From Thozetella sp. PMI_491 (taxonomy: Eukaryota; Ascomycota; Sordariomycetes; Chaetosphaeriales; Chaetosphaeriaceae), in assembly GCA_021432635.1 (NCBI GenBank), contig MU270075.1:262649-326648 (forward strand): a stretch of DNA of 64,000 nucleotides. Direction: 5' to 3'. This document shows, in pieces, positions 34,557 through 45,473 of the stretch. Within the stretch, counting starts at the first letter, position 1. Every line of letters begins with the position of its first letter. The notes under the pieces are model-generated. The model saw only the letters and a program-made list of their open reading frames with translations, was not told the origin of the DNA and did not search any database. Made by a program: the position numbers and the translations under genes.

Positions 34557-36765
34557 ATGAAGGGGCTAGCAGCTTTGTAACAAAATCATATCGTTCCATG
34601 TGCTATATCATCCCTGGCTATATTCTCACCTCTATCACTCTAGCATAAAGGTATAACACTGAATGAGCTTTTGATACTTTTTATAGGGGAATGAGAATAG
34701 TCTCAGAGCCATACAAAATTTCGGTCGGATTCTACCACGGGCAAACAGGCGGCGTGCTTGTCACCAAGTTTATAGGTGACCATCTTCAAAAACAATAACT
34801 TACCGTATGGGCAAAAGAGACTGTTGGATTGAAACTCCTGAACACCTGTTGAACTACAATGGAATAAAGCCCATTCTTTTTCTCCTTTCTCCCAAAGCAA
34901 AGAAGACGTCAAAGTCGCTCTGGTCAAATAAACAGAGAAAGCAAAGGAACTCAAAATCCGTATCCCCGAAATAATGGTCACTAGTATCATAGCAGATAGC
35001 GCGGGGTATTCCTTTAATGTTACTACTATATTATATGGCGTGAAATATTTACTAGGCAACAGTAGAGCAAAATATGTCTACAGGCTAAGAGGTTGACCTG
35101 AGTGAAAAGGGCACAAAACAGTGACAAGCAGCGGCCTCTGCGAATTCATACACCGAATTTTCTAATAGTAACGTATTTACTAGAAGAGGTTTGCCTAGGA
35201 TATCACCCGTACCAGGGAGATTTCAGAGAGTAGCACCTAATTCCGTAAGGAGGGTCTGTTTGAGTTCTATTTGAGTGTAGCAACATATAGTGGACCAACA
35301 TTGGAGCCCACCTAAAGTTGAGAGTGATAGGTAGCACAGCAGCATCAGAGAAGATCACCACACTCGGTACCGTAATTCATATAGGTTTTACACAGGCAAA
35401 ACAAAAGTGCACATCGCTAGGCAATACCAGCCATAGGGAAAGAGGGGGCGCGATGGTATTGTGTAATGTCCAGGCATTAGCCGACCTATCCACCCTCATT
35501 TGCAGCATTCCTTCACCTAGCTACCGCAGAGAGCTTCTCAGCACACTCCTATGCATTGAGGGAATTAAAAGTGGCTAAAAAATGAGAACTAATCAAGCGC
35601 GTTAGGCAGGCGTGATCCGCTAAAGGTCGTCAGGTCCAACAAAAAGCATCGCAGTATAGTACTATATTTCGACTCTGGGGATAGATTAATTAAGCGAGAC
35701 TGCACGTCAGTAGTTCCACAAGCTAGACAGGACTTCGAGACTAAGTTAAAGATACTTATAGTGAATTCAAGCCAATCCCGAGGCCGCTTGTCTCCAAAAC
35801 GTGCCGGAATAAGCTGAGAAGGGGAATATTGCCTTTTACACAACTGAATCACGTGACATGTGAGAACTATATCCCATATCACCCCTGTATTCTCTATCGC
35901 TCGAGATCCTCGTCTGTATATACCTTGCGGTGTCTAAATTGGTTTTCCTCGCACCGTCTACCAAATATCCGTGAAAAGCACAGCAGCGTCTCTCTCTCAA
36001 GCCACCTTCGTATGCACTCAGAGGTACAGCACCGCCATGCGATGCATAGGGGGGTTGGGAGAAATAGCCTTCATGATTTAAACTGCAGGGACATAGAAAA
36101 TGTCGGTATAGGTGCAACGATGACATCCACTACTACAGACCTACCTCTTAGTGTCGTAATAATTCTTTTCTCCTAGTATCTCGAAGAATTCGCCCTTCAA
36201 AGAAGACACTTATGCATATATAACCCCTTTGCTGTTCCTATTTCGAGATAATATCATCCTATGCTGGTCGCGAGCAAGCCTCGTAGAGTCTGGAATAAAT
36301 TCTAGAGTTCACCACAAGCAGCCGCAAGCTACACAAGGTGACTGACTGTCGTGAAGTGGCACTGGGCGTGAAATGCGGCTCATAGGTATTGAACTCATAC
36401 CATCTGGCTGGCTAGGTAATGGTTTTGCGACCGAGATATTCTCCTTCCGCTTCGCGCGGACTGTATATTTCCAGTCGGCGCCACTTCTCCTGCTTCATAA
36501 ATAAAAAGAAATCACGTGTATTTCCCAAAAGATACAGCGGGTAAAATATCCACGTTCCAATTCATTGCGGAGCTCGCGTTACAATCAGGATAAGTTAATC
36601 CTACCCTAGTCCGTTTTTTTGTCCAGGACCGAGGTAACGTGGATTAAGCGCTCCAGCACATGACTCGTGAGGGGCTTGCAAGGGTCATTCCTCGTCGCCA
36701 ACTTCCCTTCGTTTTCTAGGTCTACCTACCGCAGTGTCGTTCTTTCTACAGCAGCGGCGAACATC
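34557..36765. other. long AT-rich spacer between the two P450 genes
   Basis: About 2.2 kb without a recognisable gene. Short open frames (for example 35829-36176 plus, 34703-35059 minus) have no motif. Upstream activator sites for the second P450 would lie in the last few hundred bases, but no specific motif could be assigned. Confidence 0.5.
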
Positions 36766-38650
36766 ATGACGACTCCAACTCTCGCGTTGGCTTTGCTCGC
36801 CGTGGCACCCTTAGTTGCGTTAGCTATCTACCGTCTGTACCTCAGTCCGTTGGCGAAATTTCCGGGGCCCAAGCTCGCTGCTCTTACCGGAGCCTACGAA
36901 GGTTACTTTGACTGCTTGAACGACGGTGGAGGGCGGTATTATGTTGAAATCAATCGTATGCATGAAAAATACGGTGAGTGACAAGGCCAGGTGACGAAAT
37001 CGGACCATAACTTAGCTGATCGTCTAATATGTGGCTCCGACAGGACCCATCGTTCGTATAAATCCCTGGGAACTTCATATCCGAGATCCAGAATGGACCG
37101 AAATCTACAGAGTCACGAGGCGGGCATCGAAACCCAGATGGTTTTACGGTATGTTTGGCACAGTTGGCAATACCTTTTCCACTGAAGACCCAGACATGCA
37201 TCGTATGCGGCGCGATGCAATGCAGCCTTATTTCTCCCCTGCTGCTGTGGCAAGACACGAGCCCGAGGTCGATAGGCTTGTGGGCATCCTCATGGATCGC
37301 TTGCGTGGCCACAAGGGCAAGCATCAAGTTGTTGATATTGGCGACGCATTTCGGTGCCTTGCGACTGACGTAGCCACGGCTTTCGTCTTTCGGCAACCAT
37401 TCGGCCACTTGAACCATCCCGACTTCGAGCATGTTAGCAACAGGGCGGTGCGGAGCTTTGGCCGCTTAGGTTTGATGAACAGGCAGACGGAAGGATGGCT
37501 AATGTATATCATGAGCCTGATACCGCCCCACATCGCTATCAAGCTAAACCCGGCCGCTTTAGGTACACGGGGATTTTTCAAGGTATGTATGGACCATGTA
37601 CAAGCGATGACGATAAAACCACGCGTGTTTAGATCATCTCCCGGCATTATTGAAGAATAATACAGGCGCTAACACAAATGATGAGAAATTGGCGGAATTT
37701 GTCGACCGGGAGTTGAAGACAAACGCCGATGGACAGGGTGGAGAGGAGGTTGAGGCGAATATTATCAAGCAGATTCTGCGTTCGAACCTCCCTCAAGACG
37801 AGAAATCTCCCGCGCGAATAGCCCGAGAGTGCAGCTCTGTAACACTCGCCGGAACAGAGACCAGTGGGAACCAGCTCACGTCTGTGACGTACTACCTGCT
37901 CAACAACCCCAGAAAGCTATCTCAGCTGCGAGAAGAACTTACCACCGCAGAGAAGCGCCTCGGAAGACGCCTAAATTATCGTGAACTTCGGGATCTCCCC
38001 TATTTGGTACACCCGCCCCCCGCATGAACAACTCTTGATCTAATCTATGCTAAAATTTGAACCCAAAATATATAGACTGGCGTCATAAATGAAGGGCATC
38101 GGTGAGACCTTTTTTTCTATATTTCCCGAAGTCCTGTCGATTATACTAATAAGAAATTGCTAGATTGAGTGGTGTATCAGGGAGGTTACCGAGATATGAT
38201 CCAAAGAATGATATGTCGTACAACGGCTACACGATTCCAAAAGGGGTATGTAGATGACCCGACTGCAACGGGGTCTATCAGCTATTTATAATTCGAGTAT
38301 ACTTATACGCATTGCAGACAATCGTCTCTACCACCCAGAACGACCTGCATTTCTCACCTGATATCTTCCCCGAGCCGACGGCCTTCATCCCAGAGCGCTG
38401 GATTGAAAAGAACGAAAACAAGCGACTCTCTAAGTACCTAAATCCTTTTGGTCGGGGAACTCGAGCGTGTCTAGGAATGGAGGTAGCAAACCTTGAGATT
38501 TACATCACCATTGCCCGCTTATTTTCTCAGAGTTCGGAGATCGAGTTGAAGCTGCATGAAACAAACTTCGAAAATGACGTTGCTGTCTTCCATGACTTCT
38601 TCTCACCATTTCCTAAGGGCCTCGATGGGATAAGAGTGCTTGTCGAATAG
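36766..38650 (+). CDS. cytochrome P450 monooxygenase, trichodiene-oxygenase-like
   Basis: Six exons, 36766-36973, 37044-37582, 37656-38006, 38076-38101, 38164-38245 and 38318-38650, give 512 residues. The N-terminal anchor is followed by [14 protein letters not shown] and [15 protein letters not shown]. Helix I reads TLAGTETSG, helix K is NEGHR (exon 4, 26 nt), then PERW and heme loop [14 protein letters not shown] with Cys453. The pattern resembles P450s around trichodiene oxygenase, but function is not assigned. Intron 2 is odd: the good GTATGT donor and the standard TTTAG acceptor at 37632 leave the wrong frame. Phase is restored only with an unusual acceptor at 37655 or by assuming a 1-nt indel. 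The rest of the gene looks intact. Confidence 0.87.
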
Positions 38651-38880
38651 CACATTGGTAGACATCAGACTCTAAGGTTATAATGCTACTGGGAACTAAT
38701 CGCGCTTTCACCACCTGCCCTGGGCTGATCGTACAGGGATTTCTTTTATTTGATATTTTCTATCTGCCCTCTGACGCATCGCGCTCTAAGCTGTAGGGTA
38801 GCTCACTATAAGTCATGGCAATGAGGGAAACGTGCATCTGACAACCGCAATCGTATATCTTCCTTGGTCACTGATCTAAC

Positions 38881-38985
38881 CTAGAACCACAAGGTCCTCC
38901 ATCCACCTGCTACCCCTCGAGCGATACAAAAGGTGACAAAAGCAACCCCGTAAACACACCCACTAAAAAGAATTAAACTTTGGTA

Positions 38986-39021
<36 letters not shown>

Positions 39022-40425
39022 TGTGTCTACCAGGGCGCCAGCAATTGGAATGCCCACCAGAGCACCAAAGCTGGCGACAAAGTACGCCATGCCGTTGCAT
39101 TTTCCGTAGTCTTCAATTTTGCATACCCTAGATATACAGACCGGGGATAGACTAATAGCGGCCCCGGACCAAAATCCAAACAGAAGAGAAAACGCGATTA
39201 CTCTAGCTTCTACGCTGTCCGCTGTTGACCAGAGAGCTAGGACCAATACCGAGCAAGTGCACGAAGTAGCGCATCGTATTGAATGCGCCAAAGCGATCAG
39301 CAGTATAACCAGGGAGAGTGCGGCCGGGTATAGCGCTGGCATTGATGAGTACGCTCAGCAAGTAGGCCTTCCGTGGCTCAAACCCATTGTGAAGGCCATA
39401 GGAGGAAATATAGGAGTAAGGGATAAAGATGGCGAATTCGACGAAGAAGACGGCCGACACTGTAGCTGCAAAGTTGAAATTTTGAAAGAGCCCGAAGTCA
39501 ATGGAAACCCTCATCGGCTTAGTCGGGGGAATGCGTTTGCGCAGAATGAGGTTGGCTACAACCAAGAGGCCGGTGGAAATAAATGTGATAACACGGATCG
39601 CCCAGGGCAGGCCAATAATCGGCGCGAGATAGATGACGACAAGGGGAAAGGCAACACCGCCTGCAGTGCATGCTAGCCCCGTCGCGAGGGCTAGGCGTTT
39701 GTGAAACCAGTGTCCTATAACAGACACGCTTGGGTTGAAGAGGAGAGATGCGGATATGCCTCCACATACCCCAAAGGAGAGGAGAAATTGATAAAAATCT
39801 ATCGTATGTTGAGTCAGCAAGACAATCATGTATCGCGGCGAGGAATATCACAGGGGCGGGTCCTCACCGCGTGACAGACTGAGAAATACCATAGAGGCGA
39901 CAAGACCGACAGAACCAGGTACGATCAGAACCCTTATGTCATGGGCATCGAAAATGGGACCTAGCAAACAAAACCATTGGCTTTAATTCTCTGGTAGGCC
40001 TGGATTCTCCGGATAGAGGTTCACCAACTTGTGCTGACGAGGAAAGCGAAGGAGCTGAAGATCCAGCCGGTGGTTCTTTCCGCTATGCCGGCTAGCTCAT
40101 GCTTCGACAACCAGGCTTGGAGGACGGCCATGGTGTTGAGGAGACCCATAGATGGAAGCATGGCACACCACGCTCCAAGTACGATCATCCAAGCCTCGTA
40201 TCCGCCGTCGGGGTACTCGAAAGCATCTGGCCCTGGAGAATTTACTGTAGAAGTGGTAGCTCGAGGGGAGTATCAGATAACACCGCCTTGATTTGATAGA
40301 TCTCGGAGTAAAAGGGACGTACTCATCTCAATCTGGGTTGGCGTTAATCGGCCATCTGGCGAATCTTCTGGATCATATCCGGGGGCCTCTGTCTCCAGCT
40401 GGGGTGTATGACTTGATGCATACAT
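38881..40425 (-). CDS. MFS transporter, monocarboxylate-permease type, with a frameshift
   Basis: Four exons, 40425-40323, 40244-40029, 39960-39868 and 39798-38881, encode about 442 residues and 12 predicted helices. Family marks include PDGGYEAWMIVLGAWC at the first helix, GWIFSSFAFLV, LLSFGVCGGISASL and NPSVSVIGHWFHKRLALATG. All resemble fungal monocarboxylate permeases (MCT-like) often found beside secondary-metabolite genes. In exon 4 the frame shifts by one base near 39265-39285, between FNTMR and CSVLVLALW. The exon sum is also one base more than a multiple of three, fitting a single inserted base. A poly-Ser tract of 12 residues, coded by a CTG/CAG repeat, sits in a late loop. Either a recent pseudogene or a sequencing error. 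Confidence 0.8.
38990..39019. repeat. (CTG)10 microsatellite inside the MFS gene
   Basis: Ten uninterrupted CTG units on the plus strand read as AGC (Ser) codons in the minus-strand MFS gene and account for most of its 12-residue serine run. Confidence 0.9.
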
Positions 40426-43400
40426 CCTCTGAGATCCGCTGATCGTCTGACAACTTCTCGTCTGGGCAGGCACCGGTAGCCAACGAATCGAGCTGGAATG
40501 TAGACAAAGGTCAAAGGACGGGAATGTAACACTGCTTAGCGGAACTATCAAGGGAAAGCACAGAGTTCGAATGACAATCCAATATGTTCAAATATGATTG
40601 TACCTGATGCCGGGCTACAAGCTACGGGAACTTGAAGCCTACCTATGCATGTACTCCGTTGCGCGGTCGTCCTCGCACTCCACACAATATCGGCCACTGA
40701 GCGAAATCCTGTTTGTGCGGGTTCCGCTTGCGGTAGTCACAATCGTGCATATGAGGTTGCAGCCTTTACTCATCGTCCAACCGACTGCCCCCTCCCCCGC
40801 TCGATAACCCAAAATCGATTAGTTGCCTTGGCCATGTGGTGAATAACTGGCGTGACAGCGATCTGCACAGCTTCTGCCCTATAGTTCGTTAAGATTTTAT
40901 GTAGTCTTGATAAGATCTTTGTTATTCATTCTGAATGCGCGAATGAGATATATAAATAGAGACGCTGTATGAGGATAGCATTCGGGCCTGGATGTACGTA
41001 ACAGCTCGCTTGGTGAGCATCAATTGCCTACCTTACACAAATAGGAAGCAAGGCTAGCAAGGGAGCGGCCTCTTTGCCACAGCTAGGTCACCGTCCATAC
41101 CTAGCAAGTCGATCCTCTGTGCGATATTCGGCTTATACGCATATATATAGCTGCAGGTCCAGCTGGTGTGCGAGTACAAATCGCTAGCCCGCAGCCCAGC
41201 CAGCTTCCAGAACAGCTAGCCAAACCAGCATCTAGGGTTCTCAAGTACTCGTTTACGAATACCCAAAACTACGTGGTAGCCTCTACTTTCAGTCATGTTT
41301 CTGTCGATCTCATCCGAGCTAATGAGCTAGCGTCTGCGTTAGCCTCAGCCATCTTGGGGGCGGTGGGTGAGAGTCACCGAAGATCATTATACCGCGCACG
41401 GCCGCGCTGACGCGGCGAACGTCTAGATCCGCACAGCATACTTCTTTCCAATCCAATTGCGGTAGCCCGTCGGCGGCCCTCACATTTACTTGCGCATTTG
41501 GTCAATACGGCCAGAACTCTCCCAGAACGATTGCAGTCTAGTGAGCCGCGCCATCGATCTGGAGGAGCTGGACGTTGACGGCGGCCTTGCATCAGTACTC
41601 ACGGAGAAAAAGGTAATTGAGCCCCATCGATCCATGAGGCTGGTGCTTTAGCGTTGATTGTGATTCAGCCCTGAAGCAATGACTCGCTCAGCCCTTCCAA
41701 GATCTCAGCTGATGAACCAACCAGGATATAAGCACATTCTACAGTTTCTACAAGGCTTCTTCGGCTATCTGTCGGAAATAGGACTGTCAACTGACTCGGT
41801 CAAAGGAAGCAGAGTAGGGATGGGTCATCATCGCAGTAAATCAGGTACAAGTTCCTAGTCCAATGCTTCACTGTCCTCGTCAAACCTAGCACTTCGAACA
41901 CTGGAAATCGAGGCTGAAAGGCTCGTAGAGCGATTGTAATCCAAAGAGGATTCCGAACCTTATCAATAGACATTGTATTCTCCGCATGACAGTAGTAAGC
42001 CTATAGTCTCCAACGTTTCCATTCCAGAGAGGTAGACAAAGTACCTAGGCGTGAACTATCACTTTTCCTGGCTAGGGACTGACCTGAGCTTACACCGATT
42101 ACGCTATTACCATTTCTCATATTACGATAGGCAGCCCTATTTAGCAGCGTTATTAGTTCATTAAATCAGTACAGTCCATACGAAGACAGCTGTTATCTCC
42201 AAATGAGGCATTCGTAGTCTATAAGAGCGTGTGAGACGTATTGGTCGTATTTCACAAGGGGCGACTGGGCGGACAAGACAAGTGCCTACTAGTGTTAGAC
42301 ACCAAGACAACTGGGAATCGGCAAATGTGCCTCGACAGGGTGTTCGATTCGGAAAACAAGGTGAGGTCGTGATCTAAAAGGCCACCCCCACATCGCGACA
42401 TCGCTGGGCAAAACTGCCCCCGCGGCCACTATAGCTTCACGGGAAATGCCGTTGCTTCCTCTCCGTTGTTTGGGCCTAGAAGTGGGGCGTGCTAAGGGGC
42501 CTGGTTGCATGTCGCGGGACCGGGCCTCCAGCCTAACACGACCTACTGTGCAAGCCAACACAATGAGCTATCCGGTTTTTGGCATCAAAAGCCTTGGTCA
42601 ATGGCCCCATTGATCTCTCATAGAGGAGGAACGTTTCTCGAATTAAGAAGCACTCAGAGTCTAGCAGTATGCACTCACATCGGTAGCATCAGGCATTGCG
42701 CATTGTTGTCTTTTACGAATATCTGAAGCCGGGCAGATTTTGCAGCCAGGCCAATTAATACTGGAGTTGCGGTGGGATCTATCCCTTAGGCAGTAGTCCT
42801 ATCACTCTAGCAGTACATTTTACCCAAAGCCATGCATCATGGACGCTACGGTATTCTATTTTCCTGTACTAGCTTGTACTTTCCTATACTAGATTTATTT
42901 CTGGAAGTGTGTTAAAGTGTGCAACTTCTAACCGGCCCGCCTTTCGTTGCTCTTAGAGTAGATACCCACTAGGGACCACGTCATCTAGGTGGAAGATTTC
43001 GGATACGCCAAGGGCAAAGTCTTGCTTAACCGCGCAGATTGCAGTTTCTCGAATGCGTTTTCCATGTTCCGTAAACCCGATGACGATTGCGCTCGGTCGT
43101 ACCCTAAGCCGACGTCGGGTGTCGATAGTTCGTCTGGCTGCGGCAGGGGTGCAACGTCTGACTCGCCAAAGTCGGGCACGGGCTGGCGCCAGTGTCTGTT
43201 ACTAGACCGCAATACAACGGCCAATGAATCCATCGGTTAGTAGGAGAGCCGGTTTGGGCTATCTGCTGCCCCCTTCAGGGGCATGAGGGGGTGGTTCGAA
43301 TGCTAATTGCACAACGATATGGGACGACTCTAGGCTAGCCACATGCCGGCATGGGAAAACCTTCCGATTCGCGCAGCTGCCGATTTTATCTTTTCGATTT

Positions 43401-43677
43401 TCGTAGGTAGATCCTTGCGACAGGGATTTCCCTTCGAGGATGCACAACTGACGGCCAGTCAAGCTGAGTACATACCGGCTCGCCAAGTGCGATCAGCCAG
43501 CCCGAAACTTGGTGTGATCCAAGATCTCTAGACGCAACCAACTCGGTACGAAGAGGGGATGTTCATTTCGGTGCTGATCTGTCTACAAAAATCGTCCCAT
43601 CGCTCATATTATGGCCGCCCTGGGCAACGACCATCACTCATGGCTCACTCTGGTCTTCCACTAACCGGCGTTGAAAT
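40426..43677. other. long intergenic region, no confident gene
   Basis: 3.2 kb with only short open frames. Segments at 41168-41410 and 42985-43240 look mildly coding-like, but no domain, start or splice structure could be assigned. The region may hold decayed gene or transposon pieces. Confidence 0.45.
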
Positions 43678-45137
43678 ATGACAGGAACTGCTGAGTCATT
43701 TACTCTACTCGCCCTGGCGCTTTCCGTCATCGGCTCTCGCATAGGCGTCCGCTGGAAGCAAGCCGGCCCTTCCAACTGGGAGCTCGATGACTATGTTATG
43801 CCCTTGACTGGAGTACGCAGCCCCAACCCTCCTCCAATGGCATTGTCGGACTCTGTCAGCTTGTGGTCTGTTCCGGTAACTAACATTGGTGTCTCCTCAG
43901 GCAGCATTTACAGCCGAGACGGTCCTGGCTTACGCTGTGGGTTCTCAATATGGCGGCCTTACCAATTCTTTCATAGACGATGAACAGCGAGCCGCCCTTG
44001 ATCCTGCCTCAGAAGAATATAGCCACCGCGTCACCGGATCTAAAATCCAAGTAGCCGGCTGGTCTCTTTACGCATTCATTCTGTGGTCAATGAAGCTTTC
44101 GCTCGTCGTATTTTATGCGAGGCTCACGTGCGTTCGACACCTCGTTATACATCGAGTAGTAGCCAATACTTATTCGACATAGTTCTCGACTTGCCCATCC
44201 GAGGCTACTTATACAGATCTCATTGGTCTTACTTGGTGTCACCTACGTCGCAGTTGCGCTTTCTCTTCTGCTCGGGTGCCAGCCAATGTCCAAGTACTGG
44301 CAGGTCTACCCGGATCCTGGCAGTAAGTTCTTCGCCGACCAAGATGAACTGGCGCCTCGCCTGCTAACACGGAGCTGGTAAGACCTTTGCCAGCCAGCTA
44401 TTTCTAAGCTCAACGTTTTTGTCGTTGTTATCCCAAATGTTGTCACCGACCTCTTCCTGCTATCAATTCCCCTACCGGTAAGCCCCTGGAGACATATAGA
44501 CTTTTACCTAACCTACTGACACACGCTATCCCACAGCTTCTATGGAAAGTCAATATCAGTCTTCGGAAGAAGATACATTTAATGTGTTTGTTCAGCGGAG
44601 CCGTTTTCGTTGTCATGGCTGGCACGATAAGAGCTGTCGTTATTCTCACTGTACGCTCTGATACTCAGAATTACTGTTGCCCTACTACAGCGCTGACTCG
44701 CTGGACAGGCTGGCTCTGATGGCGCCATTTCGGGAAGCCAATGGGCCTGTCGCGAGACGTTCGTGTCCATTGTCATCACCAATCTCCCAATCATCCAGCC
44801 TTTGATACGAGCCGTGGCAGATAAAGTTGGATTAAGCGCCTTGATTAGCAAGTCCTCCCGGCAAGCTTCAAGCCATCCTCTCGGTAGCAAAGATAGAGGA
44901 ACGCAAGCGTTCGAGCTTAGTAAGAAGGACGTCGACTCGAAAGTACTCTCCAAGTCTCAAAGTTCAGCCTGGGACAGCGATGAGCATATTCTCCGTCAAG
45001 ACACGCCAAAGGATACCAAACAACCGTCGCCCACGTCTAATACCAAGATTATCGTTAGACAAGATATCACTATCGACTATGAGAATACCTTCTATGATGA
45101 TCAGCCGGGTAGGAGTAGTCGTCAGGACTGGAGCTAA
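43678..45137 (+). CDS. integral membrane protein with fungal rhodopsin-like (PTH11-related) domain
   Basis: Six exons, 43678-43812, 43901-44127, 44183-44322, 44383-44477, 44537-44650 and 44709-45137, join in phase to 379 residues. Seven hydrophobic helices are apparent. Conserved segments are WELDDYVMPLTG, AYAVGSQYGGLTNSF, GSKIQVAGWSLYAFILW, GVTYVAVALSLLLGCQPM, CQPAISKLNVFVVVIPNVV and RAVVILTAGSDG. These are typical of the large ascomycete family of seven-helix 'integral membrane' proteins related to PTH11, some of which act as surface sensors. A ~110-residue polar, Ser/Lys-rich tail is presumably cytosolic. No CFEM domain precedes the helices. Role unknown. Confidence 0.87.
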
Positions 45138-45473
45138 GAAAGTCTATGAGAATACCACTTTGGCATTGGCTCGATCGTCACACTCTTATCTGCAATGGAA
45201 TCTGGAAGATTGCCTAGTCGGTTTTATCCATGAGTAACGCAATCTAAGTGTAGTCCGTTCTTTTATTTTAAGCTCCGCTATACCTTGTGTCGTTGAATGT
45301 AAATAGCAATCCTACACCATGGCCGGTCCTCCCTCCCCATGAAACTTCTCTGCAGTACCAAAGTCCGCCGCGTACTAGGTAACTTAGCCAGCCGCGCTCG
45401 GTATAGGACTATACCGAGTGACGTATGAGCAGAGGAGATTCAACCGCTTGCGCTTATCTCGCGCCTCGCGTCC
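45138..45473. other. intergenic between convergent genes
   Basis: 336 bases between the 3' ends of the membrane-protein gene and the NACHT gene. It contains two GTATAGGACTATACCGAG-like inverted words near 45399-45420. No gene is seen. Confidence 0.5.

Noticed and set aside
43290-43310. GGTTCGAAT word resembling a tRNA T-arm
   Set aside because: No acceptor stem, D-arm or anticodon arm can be folded around it.
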